In this document: positions 32,186 to 44,384 of the stretch, in pieces
Numbering within the stretch: the stretch's first letter is position 1
Layout: each line of letters opens with the position of its first letter
From: Xiphias gladius
Lineage: Eukaryota > Chordata > Actinopteri > Istiophoriformes > Xiphiidae
Length of the DNA stretch: 64,000 nucleotides
Assembly (NCBI RefSeq): GCF_016859285.1
Contig: NC_053415.1
Location: 25,823,001 to 25,887,000 of the forward strand
Direction: 5' to 3'
Translations under genes and position numbers: made by a program
Notes under the pieces: model-generated
Told to the model about the DNA's origin: nothing
The model's input: the letters and a program-made list of their open reading frames with translations, nothing else
The model's database searches: none

Positions 32186-32269
32186 ATTTTTGGATCTCAT
32201 TTTCATGACAAAGCGATTGTTCCCCTTTTGCCTCCACCGTTGCTGTTTATAAATGTGGGAAAGCGGGGA

Positions 32270-32276
32270 TATAAAA
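32270..32276 (+). promoter_or_regulatory. crygs TATA box
   Basis: TATAAAA about 100 bases before the start codon, fitting a start of transcription near 32,300. Gamma-crystallin promoters characteristically have a TATA box. Confidence 0.75.
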
Positions 32277-32373
32277 GGGACTGGTGGGGGGCCAGTGCGA
32301 CATTGAGACCTCAGGGGAACCACCATCACCATCACTTAACACCATCAAGGCTACCCCACAAATTAGATCCAAG

Positions 32374-33827
32374 ATGGGCAGGGTGAGTTGAGACAAAGCG
32401 GGGCTGACACACAACACAACACTGTGGCGTGTAGGTTAAGTGGCAAAGTGCGGGGTTAAGTCAAGGCTGCGTACGTGGTCCTCTCTGCGGGGACTACTGG
32501 GATGTTTTGATTTGGTTTTCAGGTGAGGCAAGTTTCAAACAGTGGTGTGGACTGTGCTGGCTGGTTTTCCGCAGGAGTAGGTGTTGATGGCCCTCATCCT
32601 GCCGGTGGTGAAAGCTGCACTCTCTGCGGGAGGCCGGAGAGAAAAAAAAAAAAAGAAAAAACCCCATCAGGACGAGCCACCCCTCAGAGAATCTAACACA
32701 CACATTGTAAAAGCAGGAGTTGAGAGATAAGACAGGCGTGTGTTGTTCCCCCAGATTGTCTTCTACGAGGACAAGAACTTCCAGGGCCGCCGCTATGAGT
32801 GCGACAGCGACTGCTCAGATTTCCACGCCTACCTAAGCCGCTGCAACTCCATCCGAGTGGAGAGTGGGGCCTGGGTGGTGTACGAGAGGCCAAACTACAT
32901 GGGCTACCAGTATGTCCTGACCAGGGGGGAGTACCCAGAGTACCAGCGTTGGATGGGACTCAACGACCGCCTCAGCTCCTGCAAGATGATCCACTTTGTA
33001 AGTCAGCCACCGCCTGTAGTCTGATCCGCTGCTGGTGCTGAGATCTATTCTGACCCCTTTCATTGAATGAGCTGAGCGTTGCGGGCAGACCTTTCATGTA
33101 ACCGCTAACCTGTACGAACTTAACTCCTGGTAAGATTCTTCCTCAGCTGTGAGGCCGAAGAGCCTGACGTTGAGAGTTATGAACTTTGAGGTTGGTGACT
33201 CAGACAGTGAGAGGTTAGCCGAGCGGATGACAACTGCTGGGTCCGTCAAAGAGGTCACGCTATGTAGTTGATGGTACCAGCGACTGCAGGGCTTTGTCAA
33301 TGGAGACCGATATCTGGATCGGCCTATTTGTACGATCGGGCTTCGGTCCAAGCGACCAACAGCCTGCGGGCAGATTCGGGGACACCACTTTCACACAAAA
33401 AATCAAAGTGGTTAGTAGCAGCTGCATATGTGGAGTGTTGTACTATTTACAAAAGGCAAGAACAGACTGCAAACAGCGAGGGGTGGGGTTTGATTAAACT
33501 CGGTTATCTAAGTGGCAGATCGCGCCAGATTCACTGAGTGTACAATCTGTACAAAGGACAGTTTGCCGTGACGCTCAGATTGTTGTGAGAGCCTGATATG
33601 AAAACAGTTAACACTTGACCTCAGGTCCCCCTATTTACCTTTTATAAGCAGCATATAACCAGATAATAAATGGTTTAAAGACACACAGTGTAGTTGTAAG
33701 CAGTTATAAAGACAATCAAAGTTCACAGTACTTGTCAATAGGTGTAAATTCTCCAATGAACACATTTTATACTATAACAACATGTCTTTTACTACACTAT
33801 CATTCATTATCTGTTTATACACCAGCC

Positions 33828-33890
<63 letters not shown>

Positions 33891-34461
33891 AAACGATTCA
33901 TTAACTGTTTATATATTGCTTACAATTACTAACTGGCGGGTTGAAATAAAGTGCTGCCCTACAAACATCTTTTCCTTCGGTTAGATGCAAATCTCATCTC
34001 CCTATATATCCCCCCTTCCCCTTTTCTCTCACCCCACATTCCATTCCCATTCCTTCCCAACCCCCTGCACTAACCACCACCTCCACCCTTCATCCACCAC
34101 TCCCCACCTATCTTCTGTTTTTACTCCTTACTACCTACTCCCAAACCCCTACTGTCTCGCTCCCTTCCTTCCGTCCGTCACCTTCCAGACCAGTGGGACC
34201 CTGTACAAGCTGCAGCTCTATGAGAAGGCAGACTTTGGGGGCCAGGCCTTCGAGGTCACAGAGGACTGTCCCTCCCTTCTGGAGAAGTTCCACTGGAGGG
34301 AGGTCAACTCCTGTAAGGTGTCCGACGGCTGGTGGGTTCTCTACGAGCACCCCAACTACCGTGGACGCCAGTACTTCCTGGAGAAGGGGGAATACCGCAA
34401 GCCTGGCGACTGGGGTGCTGTCAGTCCTACAGTCCAGTCCTTTAAGCGCTTCACTGATTGA
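32374..34461 (+). CDS. crygs: Gamma-S crystallin, lens structural protein
   Basis: Three exons: 32374-32382, 32755-32997, 34189-34461, giving 174 residues (human CRYGS is 178). As usual for gamma crystallins, a tiny first exon (MGR) is followed by one exon per domain, each with two Greek-key motifs. Domain one carries [17 protein letters not shown] and [18 protein letters not shown]; domain two carries [19 protein letters not shown] and PNYRGRQY, ending [12 protein letters not shown]. These match gamma-S better than the fish gamma-M crystallins, which are methionine-rich. The role is to pack in the lens fibre cytosol and give refractive index. It lies downstream of tbccd1, the same neighbourhood as in human 3q27, and runs tail-to-tail into lcmt2. 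A TATA box lies about 100 bases upstream of the start codon. Confidence 0.95.
33605..33960 (+). repeat. Short dispersed element in crygs intron 2, containing a (GT)29 run
   Basis: AATAAATGGTTTAAAGACAC and GTGTAGTTGTAAGCAG match 16,005-16,280 and 20,690-20,880. A pure GT run occupies 33,831-33,888. Upstream in the same intron, 33,000-33,600, I see nothing identifiable. Confidence 0.6.
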
Positions 34462-34549
34462 TTTAACCTCCATCCAAAACATTGAAAGACTTGCGATGAT
34501 CTATGTCAGGGCGCTTCAATATTGGACTATAATATTCTGAGGTCTCACA

Positions 34550-34555
34550 AATAAA
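34550..34555 (+). terminator. crygs polyadenylation signal
   Basis: AATAAA 89 bases after the crygs stop codon, giving the short 3' UTR usual for crystallins. Confidence 0.8.
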
Positions 34556-34597
34556 AACCTGTCCAGCAATCAAACTGAAGACACTTCTGTGGATTTG

Positions 34598-34603
34598 TTT
34601 AAT
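34598..34603 (-). terminator. Candidate lcmt2 polyadenylation signal
   Basis: TTTAAT on the plus strand gives ATTAAA on the minus strand, 226 bases after the lcmt2 stop and only about 45 bases from the crygs signal, so the two transcripts end nearly back to back. Confidence 0.5.
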
Positions 34604-34828
34604 GTCTTTTGAACATTGTGTGTCCATTCATACTTAGACATCCAACCTTCGGGGCTCAAAATCAATTACACTTGTCTGGAGCCCTCAGCAGGCCTGAAGT
34701 AAGTTCTATCCCGACTGTCCCAAATATCTCAAGTTGATCCATTTCATCCATTCAGACATCTGAGAGGGGCGGATTTCGGACTGCATAAAGTCCTCAGTTT
34801 AACTCATTGATCTGAGCACAGAAAGACT

Positions 34829-37800
34829 TCATCCCAGCGCAGGTCTGAGGTCCACAGTGACAGGCTGAGGGTTGAAATGAGTCCCGAAGGAGAAACAGTT
34901 CCCTCCCCCACCCATCAGCAGTAGCTCTGGTTCTTCTGAATCCGTCAGCTCAGAGCAGAAAGAGTGCAGCATCAGAGGCCAGGGCACCGAGGTCTGCAGA
35001 CGGCAGAAGAACACGCAGTGATTTATTATTCATGTCTGACAGATCTATCCCGAGGCTACACGATCAATGGCACCAAAAAACAAAAACTTTACACCCCGAG
35101 GTGGCACTGAGTTTCACTTAAAATTACTGCGGTGAAATGTGCTTCCACTAGGTCCAATGAAAGTTAACCGACCGTGTCCAGGCTGAACTCCACGCTGCTC
35201 CGTGTGCAGAGGTTGATCACGGCAACACCTGGTACACCATCTGAATGCAGCCAAACTCCACCCACCACGACCAGCTTCTCACCAATCACATGGGCAGAAT
35301 GAGAGTATCTAAAACAAAGCACATAGTATCAGGTCTTACGAAATGTATTTCTTCAGTAGGAGCTTCAGGGCAGAATCTGGATGGGGTGAAGTTTTTGTCA
35401 GTGGCTCTGAGGAACAACAGACCTGGGAACAGGGGGGGGCTGCACCTCTATTCTTTCCCAGGAGAAGCCTCTGTCGGTGGGCTTTAACACGACTGTGTCC
35501 CCCAGTGGCACCCCCCATCTGTCCAGTCCTCCAAACACCACCGCACCTCCCTGATATGAACACGCTGAGTGGGAGTGGTGGGCCTCTGGTGCTGCGCCCT
35601 CTACTAGGATCTGTAAACGAAACATACACACTCTGGGCCTCACGCAAGAACATTTTCACACTCGTCTCCTAAACCTCTCTCACTGACAAAAGACGAAATA
35701 AAGAACGGTTTAACAGCTAGATGCTAAAGAGCATGTTTCTGAAGCAAAGCAGTCCATGAGTGAAATGAGAGGCTGCCAAGGGCGAGTTCCAGACACGGAG
35801 ACGAGGGACGGGATAGAACAGCGTACGGTAGGGGATGTTGCACTGCCGGCGCCAACAGACGATGATACTGAACAGAGACCTGCATAAACGTCCTGAGGCA
35901 GCTGAGAACTTTCCAGCAACTAGTGAAATGCATAAGCCGCTTTGCCGAAATATCTATGTATATGATATGTAAATAAAAATCATAACAATCTAAAAAAGCC
36001 GCTCAGTAAATTGTCGAGCCGTGATGATGATTAGTGAACAGAATCTTAACTTAAATTTGTTTTAGTTATTATAGCAGCTATTCATTGGTTTCCTTGTCAG
36101 ATTTTTGGAAATATTTGCTTAATTTATACTAGATTTCTTTGGTATTTCTCTCTCTTTAGTTTTCTTTGTTTTTCTAGTTGTCTATTTAGTCTGTTTGGGT
36201 TCATTTTGTAACAGCTGGGCAGCATCGGGGGTTTCCCAGGTTTTCTACTGGTGGGCAGGCGTAGGACCAGCACCAGCACCTGGGAGGCAGCAGGAGCCAG
36301 GATTTCTTTGGTCTTTGGTCTTGCTTGCAATAGATGAAGAAAAAGCAAAACCTCGGTTTGGACAACTGACTTCTTCTGTGCGTTACATCCCTGTGCAGAG
36401 ACGCCTGACTGACACAGCAGGTCTCGACCACTTGTGAATTTAGTTCATACATAGGAGAAAATTCTAACTCCTACACGACCACTCAAGAACGAACGTGTTC
36501 GTACGAGTGGTTCTTGGAGAGAGACGATAATTTAAGTGCTATCACTGTGTGGGACATTAAAAAACCCCTTTGTGAAGAAACCACATGAATAGGGACCCGG
36601 CCAACCTCTGTCCAGTGCTGCTGGTCAAGACACAGGAAGCGGCCGTCACCCAGAGCTGCCTCTGATTCATTCTTTCCCCCAAACACAAACAGAAAGTCTT
36701 TGCCTACAGAGAAAAAAAAGAGAAGGTCGTATTCTATAATAAGTAAGCAAGTAACAGTGAAAATGAATGAGTGAGAGACAAAGAAAGAAGAAAGAAAGAA
36801 ACCACCTCGGACTCTCTTTTTTATCTCACCTTTATGACTGACGATCGTAGCAGTGTGCCTCCACCTTGGCGGCGGTGGATCACCCGTACAGACCATCCGC
36901 TCTACACGCGGCTTCACTGCATCTCGGTCCCCTGAGTCTAGAGGGCCAGGTGGACCACAGGGGTCCAGGGTTACTCTGAAAAGGCCTCTAACTGGGTTGA
37001 GAGGAGAGGAGCGACCTCCGTAGACCACAATCCCACCTCCAGGACCAGATGTGGCGGTGTGGTAGAGTCGGACACCTGGGAGAGGGCAACACAAACAACC
37101 AGCTGTTCACACCGGAAGCAAAGTGGGTCTCGTTTTACACGCACAATTTCGATCATTACTCTAGAATCACAGTGTCACCAGTAGTGGTAACACCAGCTGG
37201 CTTTTCTGAGATGCCCTGGTCAGTGTTTGCAGTCAAGGGAGAAAAATTTACAGGCACTTAAATAAAATGTCTGATTCAGGCTGAAACTAACTTTTCATGG
37301 ATAAACCAAGCTTGTTATTTTTTTGTGTATCTGAAAATGTAGTGTAAAGAGCAAAAACTACTACACACAGAAAACAAACAAACAAACAAAAAAAAAAATT
37401 AAAAGCAGCAAGTCCTCTCACCGAAATCTACTGATGGTTCCACAATGACGGATCTCCAGCCTTCCTGGCCTCTGAGGAGGACTCTCGTTACTGCCACCCT
37501 GCCTCCTCTGCTGGAGCCTCCTGTTAGCAGGACCTGTCCCGGCCTCACCAAGGTGGAAGCCATCCCCAGGCCCTCCAGGCAAACTGGTAGGGTCTTCACG
37601 CTCAGGGCTACAGGGCTCCGAGATAGGCGTACGGATGGCACTGGAGATACTGAGGAGGGAAGGGGAGAGGAAAAAACAAACAAAAAAAAACACGTCACAA
37701 CATTAGTTAGGAAATACATACATACAGACCTGCAAACAAATTCTTTTAGAAGATGTCAAACGACTCAAAGAGCAGTTTTCAAAAGGCAAAAGTGAAAGAT

Positions 37801-40800
37801 ACCTGTGGGACGTGTGAGCAAAGCCTGAGCCATTAAAGAGCCTCGAGATGCAGTGAGGATGAAGTAGTGGGAACATTTTTGGTGCCACTCCTGAGGGTGG
37901 ACAGATACACAGACTCTGAAGTATCGTTCTGAATAAAATTATGACTGTAAAGCACCGTGTGTTGTTATATAACGTGGAAAAGAGCCAAAAAAAAGCAGAT
38001 GTAAACACATTTCACACAAGAGCCATTTAAGAACATATTCGTATTTGGTAAATTATTTATGTCGCTATCCCGTTACCAATGTTTGAATGTGTGCGGACAA
38101 CAGTTTATCTACAGTTTAAACAGCAGGACTACGCTAATGTTATGTTTGTAGGTCCCTAAGGGCTAGAATGCAGGTGGACATGTTGTTGTTATCTACGACA
38201 GGTGATGGAGCCGTAAGGCAGTTTCCTTTTTTTTGCGTGCATCAGTTTAAAAAAAAAAAAAAAGTTTAAGAAAACGTGGTGCTAGTAAGACGTAGAGAAG
38301 TCTGCAAGAGTTCAGATCGAAACAAGCTTTTGACGGGTCACTAGCATGTCATGTTGCCGTGTTAGAACATGTAACAAGTTGTAGTTGTTAAATAGGTAAA
38401 TAGTAAATAGGAATAGAACTTCAAGTCAGTAATGGACCGGGCTGAGATGTAACCGCAGAAGAATCACCTGCCGGGATGTTGCCGTGTACCTTCAAATAAA
38501 CCCTCATCCAACGGTTTCCCTGCCTCCCGGACTTGTGAGTATATTGGGTTTTCAGCGGAAAGCTGGATTTGATCCAACACGCATCAAAACTAAGACGCTT
38601 TGCCGACTAAGCGGCCCGGGAACTTGGCGCATGGTAAAGCGGCCACAACGTTTCAAAGAGCTAACCTCATATTCATCAAAAGGCTCCAGGATCTCCACCC
38701 TGCGCCTCTCCTCCTCAGGGACCAAGCCCAGGTAGAAGTCATTCATATCCAGACACACACACTGCTCCCAGCCCTGAAGACAAAAACACGGGTTTAAAAG
38801 GCAGATATTACTTGCTTAACACTGTCCTTTACACTTCAACAGTTACAGTTACAAGATGCAGTAACAAGTACATGTAGTAAAGTCTGCATACTGGCCTTGT
38901 CCAGGAACCTGCGTCTCTGTGCAGCCGTGTCTGGGTATCGTCCGAGGGCGTGTAGAGTTGAATTCAGTTTCAGGAAATGATCTTGCATGATCCAACCAAA
39001 GGGATCGTGGGGGTGGATCTGCTCGTACATCACGAAGACTGACTGGGGCAGGAGCTTTGCTGCCCAACGGATGACAACGTCTGACCTGGAAGACACACGA
39101 CAATCAGCTGCTACTGGCCCACAGTCACACCGGTGAGATCGTAGTCCCGATTATTTGGCCAGGTCTGCATTGTGTTCACCATTGTGTTTCCATGTAGGTG
39201 AGCACCACCTCAGAGAGGAGTAGAGTAGGGGCAGCCCAGTCCAAGCCGGCTGCATCCAGAGCCTCCACCACCTGGGACTCCTCTCTAACATCCAACCCTA
39301 TCAGACGGTACTGACCGCTACACACATATACAGGTCCTGAAGACACACAGGCAGGCATAAGCTGATGAAATCTTACATAACTTAAATGACAAATACATTT
39401 TTGGCTGGATTTGTGAACAGAAAAAATTAAAAAAAATCGTTTAATCTCTGAACACAAGTGTGCTGTTAGTAAAAGAAATGGCCGACCTGTGGGAGCAGGC
39501 GAATGGGAGTCTAACATCCCCCTCAGTGCAATATTAGATCTGATCAGGGCTGCCTTACGCCGGGTGACATCTGGGAAATCCACCTCAAACACGACAGCCC
39601 TGACAAGAGCTTCATCTGCGTGGAGGCGAAAATACAAGGAGTCGAAGCCCGCGCCCAGCGACAGAATCTAGAAAGAGGGGGAAGGATGGTGACCTTGGTG
39701 GCACGGCTCAGAACGCAGACCCTCCACATAAAAGTACCACCAGGGGATAGAGTATACTGGTAACTTGCCTGTCTCTTGGGGCAGTTTTCAGTGACCTGTA
39801 GAAACCTCCTCACACAGTGGTCCACAGCTCTCCAGCGCACGTAGTAGCCCCTGAAGCATGGAACTGGACTGAGGACTTTGATACATACAACCAAATACCG
39901 TACATATGTCCTTCTACTTTTAAATACTTTTATCCAAAGAGTTGGTTACATTCCTCGCGTTGCTATTTTTCACATTCCCGTAGGAGAGATGAGATGAGAA
40001 AGACTAGTTTCATATCCGTTATTACACTGGTCTTAACCAGCCACTAATAATCCCCGAGCATAACCCCAGTCAGGGTTAAAAGGATTAGTCAACGAGTACG
40101 AGTTGATCGCAATGTTAATGATGATGAATATTTTCACCGACAAACCTCCGGTCGCCGTCAGTTGATGAATCATTATGTTTATTTTATTGACCTGATTTAA
40201 AACACCTTACCTCACACATCACACACCAGTTATCCCGTCATAGGGACGCGTGAGGCCGCGTTTCGCCTTTGCACGACTTAGGCTGCGTGCAAACGTTACA
40301 CTGCCCCTGGACACGTGGCCCGTGTGTTAACTAAAGCGACAGACCCAGGACAGTTGCGCAGGGGCCCGGGGCGAGGCCTCGACTGACCTGTTGATGAGCG
40401 GGGCTCTCCTGGCCGCCTTGCACACGAAGTGCCGGAGGAAGACGTCGTGGAAGTAGCCCCGCGCTGCGGCAGACGCCTTGCTCACCGCGCTGCTGTCGTT
40501 GGTTCCCTGCACCTGGGTCGGGCCACGAGCAAACAGAGCCCTCAGACGTGTGTATTCAGATCCTTTGCTTAACAGACGATGGCAATGATCACACTGTAAA
40601 AATAATCTATTACAGGTAAAAGTGGTCCTTTAAAAAAAATGGAGGAAAAAATGTACTGGATTAATGATGATGTATTAATGTATTTTATAGTGTGTTGGGC
40701 TTTTTAATCTATAACAATGGTTCATGTTGACTCAGCGGTGGGAGAAGTACTCAGGTCCTTTCCCTAAGTAAAAGTACTCAACTACAAGTAAAAGTCCCGC

Positions 40801-41210
40801 ATTCAAAAGGTTTGTACCGTTTTTCCCCGTGAAAGGCAAAATTAATAAAACATTAGTCACTGAAAAAAGAAATAAAAATATGATGTGTTGTTTGAGAAGC
40901 TTGTTTGTTTGTTGGTTTAAATCCGCCATGTCTCTATTTACCACACCTGGCGGAGGACTGCCCCATTTCGCCTGTGAAGCAAGTGTGGAGGACAACAAGC
41001 TGCCCCTCGGAATTCCGGTGGGACAGACTAATACGGCGGGACGTAACGGGAATACTAGCTAAAGTACTGTTACTTCAAGTGCAGCACTCGAGTAAATATA
41101 CTCCGTTACGCCCCGTCCCAGATTTTTCTATACCCCGCTATGTCAGGTTTAGCTCGGCTCACCGCCGCGTCCCTGCCCTGCCGCTGCTTCTTCCTGTCGG
41201 TCGTCGGCAT
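34829..41210 (-). CDS. lcmt2: tRNA wybutosine-synthesizing protein 4 (leucine carboxyl methyltransferase 2)
   Basis: Fourteen coding exons on the minus strand: 41210-41163, 40512-40388, 39850-39769, 39667-39487, 39336-39180, 39085-38896, 38773-38666, 37890-37803, 37649-37422, 37075-36830, 36703-36585, 35610-35423, 35308-35173, 34993-34829. The joined length is exactly 686 residues, the same as human LCMT2. The N-terminal half is an LCMT-type SAM methyltransferase: [10 protein letters not shown] at 86-95 is the SAM-binding loop and EVDFPDV follows at 113-119. The C-terminal half (from about 327) is a kelch-like propeller with repeated GG motifs, ending [15 protein letters not shown]. By family knowledge it performs the last methylation/methoxycarbonylation steps of wybutosine at position 37 of tRNA-Phe. 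The third intron uses GCAAGT as donor and the sixth seems to use GCCAGT. The end of exon 11 is ambiguous by one codon. Confidence 0.94.
36120..36330 (-). repeat. Probable copy of the GACACAAA-type dispersed repeat
   Basis: Reversed, it reads GATGCTGCCCAGCTG, then ACAAAATGAACCCAAACAG and A-rich degenerate units, similar in build to 11,930-12,275. It lies in lcmt2 intron 11. Confidence 0.4.
40733..41112 (+). repeat. AGTACTT-type short element (hAT-like) in lcmt2 intron 1
   Basis: Begins CAGCGGTGGGAGAAGTACTC with AAGTAAAAGTACTC units and ends around TACTTCAAGTGCAGC and GAGTAAATATACTCCG. Same family as 31,040-31,935. Confidence 0.65.
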
Positions 41211-42295
41211 CGCGCCGGGAAACTCGCACTTCGCACGTCGCCGTTAAACCCCGGCACGCGTCGCGCAGGGCATTAGATTGCGAGCCTCACGGGGGGAGTC
41301 CGCGGACCGAAAATAATTCAAACATCCTCCACGTGGGTGAAGACTTCCGACCGGGCCGCCTCCCTTCCCGGCGCCACGGCGCCCCTAGCGGCCTGGAGGC
41401 TTCGACAGAAAAGCCCCCTGGCAATTACCGCCGTTCAAAGTTCCGTTCAGAAAATTAGGCATTTAAGAGCAGGGGCAGAGTGGAACCAGGTTCCCCGCGG
41501 CCCCGACATGGAGAGGGGCCTCGGAAAGCCTGGACATTTCTAGAAGACCTGAAGTTTGTCTTTTATCCGCATTCTTGATTGTTAAAGTTATTGGTTTCGC
41601 TGTATCAGAGTGGTTTAATATGGGTATGTATGATCAGCTGCAGGTCCATCATCACGAAGCGTCCAACAAGCTCAGCTCATAAAACGGCCCCATAAAAAGT
41701 ATCTCACGCTGTCATCTGCGGCAGTTTACACGGAAATTAGATTCGCAACAATAACACCAAGTAGCCTGTTTCATTGCGCATCATAAGAATTAAAGGATGC
41801 ATGTTTCTCAAGTCATGCACTTTGAAATATGGTCAGTTCACTATAGTGTTTTAATCAGTTTTAACCACCGTGCCTACAGAAATAAATCATGCAACTAAAC
41901 CTTCAACAGCATCAGAAAAGAAAAATAATAACTTAGCTATTTGAACTTACACTCTGTTTAAGACTAGTCAGTCGGTTTTAGGTCTAATCCTGCGTTTTTC
42001 GGTTTAAATACTGGGGATACATATTTCGTATGTCTTTGGATTGTGCCTTTGCGTCTCTCAAGCTTTATTACGCTACTTCCGTGCTTTATCGTACCGGGCT
42101 GGCACTCCTTGGAAACGGACTCTCCACCTTTGTCTCATGCCCTGGGAAAAATGAAGACCTGAAAGCCGTGGGGTTTCCGTGATGTTCTCCACAGTGAAAG
42201 CTGTGGTGAGGTGTGACGATGGACGTTTGGAAAAGCCAAGGGGGCCCACCGAGGCTGCTGATGTACAGGCTCGAGATTTTTGTGCTACGCCACTG

Positions 42296-42297
<2 letters not shown>
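41211..42297. promoter_or_regulatory. Divergent promoter interval lcmt2 / rab5b, left part
   Basis: 41,211-41,560 is CpG-rich and abuts the lcmt2 start codon, so it probably holds the lcmt2 promoter. 41,560-42,297 is AT-rich; I see nothing identifiable in it. Confidence 0.4.

Positions 42298-42366
<69 letters not shown>
42298..42366. repeat. (CT)n(CA)n compound microsatellite
   Basis: CT run 42,298-42,312 passes directly into a CA run 42,313-42,366. Confidence 0.95.
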
Positions 42367-42368
<2 letters not shown>

Positions 42369-43079
42369 GGTAGTGGTAATCTGCTTGGCCTTGATTTGTT
42401 ATGATCATTAGTCGTTATTCATCAGTCTTACTTGTTTCTGTAAGTAAAAATATATTGTGTTCGGCTGAAAAAACAATCTCCATCTATATATCTATGTATA
42501 GGATGGACATAAAAAAAAGAGTCTCTCCTGAATTGAAAATTGTGTAGGCCCTGATTGGGCTGATCTGGCAACACTGCTTACACTTCCCGATGATATCATT
42601 ATCTCAGATGTCCATCGCTAATAAACGTCCATAAACCCGCTTAGAAATCACAGAGTGGAAAAAACCCACCCGTTTTAACCCCAGACCTTGACTGGGAATC
42701 ATCACGTTTTTACGTTTTCTTCAGTGTCTGACTAACCCGGTGATAGTTCTCTGCACATCCAGTGATACACTGCAAACGGGGACTACTAATGTAGAATTCG
42801 GCTCAGTTAATTGTCCGATTTCCGGTACGACTCGGCCGCTTCTTGTCGAATCTGGCAACACCGACTTGAGAATGCGGTTCTTCTTCACGCGATTGACAAT
42901 GCGGCACTGAGTGCGCCTGCGCTAGTTTACAGGAAGTGTGTTAACATTTTCATCTACCAGCTGAGAGCCAAATTGTCAACAGTTAAGCCTGCGATACCAG
43001 CGCCGCTGAGACGACGATATACACGGTAAATATTTGAACGTCGCCCCCTCAGCGAGGACACGTTAATCGGACGAACACG

Positions 43080-43442
43080 GTGGCCTTGGTGTGTTTGACC
43101 GGGCGTCGAAATATGAAGCTTTTAGTCAGTTCTGTCTCGTCCGACCCGAGCGGCGTCCCCTTTAGCGCACAACGCAAGATACGGGCTGGTGATCTGATAC
43201 CGTATCGTTATGGGAGTAACCTCATAGCGACGGAGCGCAGGAATGCCCGCTGCTCTCCGCGCGGGCACCTCGCGACGCGACGCCGAGGTCCGAGTCAGGT
43301 TCCGCACCGATGGCTCGCCCGCCGCGGCGGCGGCGGCGATGTTCAGCCGCCGGGGTCCGCGAGGTCGGGGACAGCGATCCGAGGCGCGGGGTCCCTGCTG
43401 AACTCTACCCTCGCCGCCGAACGCATCGGACGCTCGGGGCGG
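43080..43442 (+). promoter_or_regulatory. CpG-rich region, candidate rab5b promoter and 5' UTR exon
   Basis: Strongly CpG-rich (for example CCGCCGCGGCGGCGGCGGCG at 43,319) ending at a possible GTAAAC donor at 43,443. The rab5b start exon begins after an acceptor at 44,235, so an upstream exon is needed. Exact boundaries are unknown. Confidence 0.4.
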
Positions 43443-43649
43443 GTAAACGTACGGCAGTGCCGCTGCGATGCCAACCGGTGTCCAGCTACCCCCTTGGTGT
43501 CATGTCAGGCAAATCTCCGCCCTTCCTCATAAAACCCCAGTCCTTGGACGTCGTGGGTCAGACTCAGTTTTTACCGTCTTACACAGCGGAGAGAGGCATC
43601 GAAGCCTCAGGTTTTGAGGACCCGGAACCAGCAAACAGTCGGCATTTTA

Positions 43650-43738
43650 CTTGAGAAGGGCCTGAAACGACCGATTAGGAAAATAGCTGCCTATGCATTT
43701 TCTGTGAGTCGACTAATCGATTGTTGCAGCTCTCGTTA
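43650..43738 (+). repeat. Fragment of GATTAATCGATTAG-type short element
   Basis: Ends CGACTAATCGATTGTTGCAG; only the right end of the family seen at 44,655 is present. Confidence 0.5.
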
Positions 43739-44384
43739 TTGTTGTCATAAAAATAAATAATTTTTTTTTTTTTTAAAATCATCACACCGTGTGTATTAGA
43801 CTGCTCCCTGTTTGTGTTGGAGCCTCAAATCATTAATTTTTTATTTTTTATATTGTTATTGGGATTTATGGAAGCCTGTTATTTACATTCTTACCCACAG
43901 TAGATTAGTGAAAAAATATGCAAAAGCTTTGATGGCGAACAATGGACGGGAAAACCTCAGATTTCATCCGGGGGCAGATATTTTCATTGGAGGCCCGGAT
44001 GTGGCCCACAGACCACTATTTGCATCCCGCTGGTGTGCGGGAGTTCTGTTGCGCTGCAAACTTGTGTCCTGCTATTTCTTGAATTCACGAAAGACCGAAA
44101 CCTCTCCTCGCAAAACCCTACCCTTTAGACTTTCTGGGTCCGCCGGGAGAGGCTTCCGTCACCTTGAGAAGTGCATGTGAGGCAAAGCATGATGTAATCT
44201 TGCACCAAAACAAAACCTGTCACTTCTTCACACAGATAAAACCAGGAGAGAAGAGAGGTCAAGACATCATCGGCGAGACCCGACTACAGTCCGTTTTGGG
44301 GGAAAGAGACTGACATCCCAGCGGCGCCTGTCTTCGCTCCAGGGAGGAGGCCCAGCCCCGCTGCCGTCTCCTACGCGAGCCGGT

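Noticed and set aside
38885-38896. GTATGC as the donor of lcmt2 intron 6
   Set aside because: It shifts the frame of the following exon; the phase-0 join at LDK|GW restores alignment with human LCMT2.
43080-43532. 150-codon open frame in the CpG-rich region before rab5b
   Set aside because: GC-rich sequence gives long frames by chance in several frames; no protein family is recognisable.
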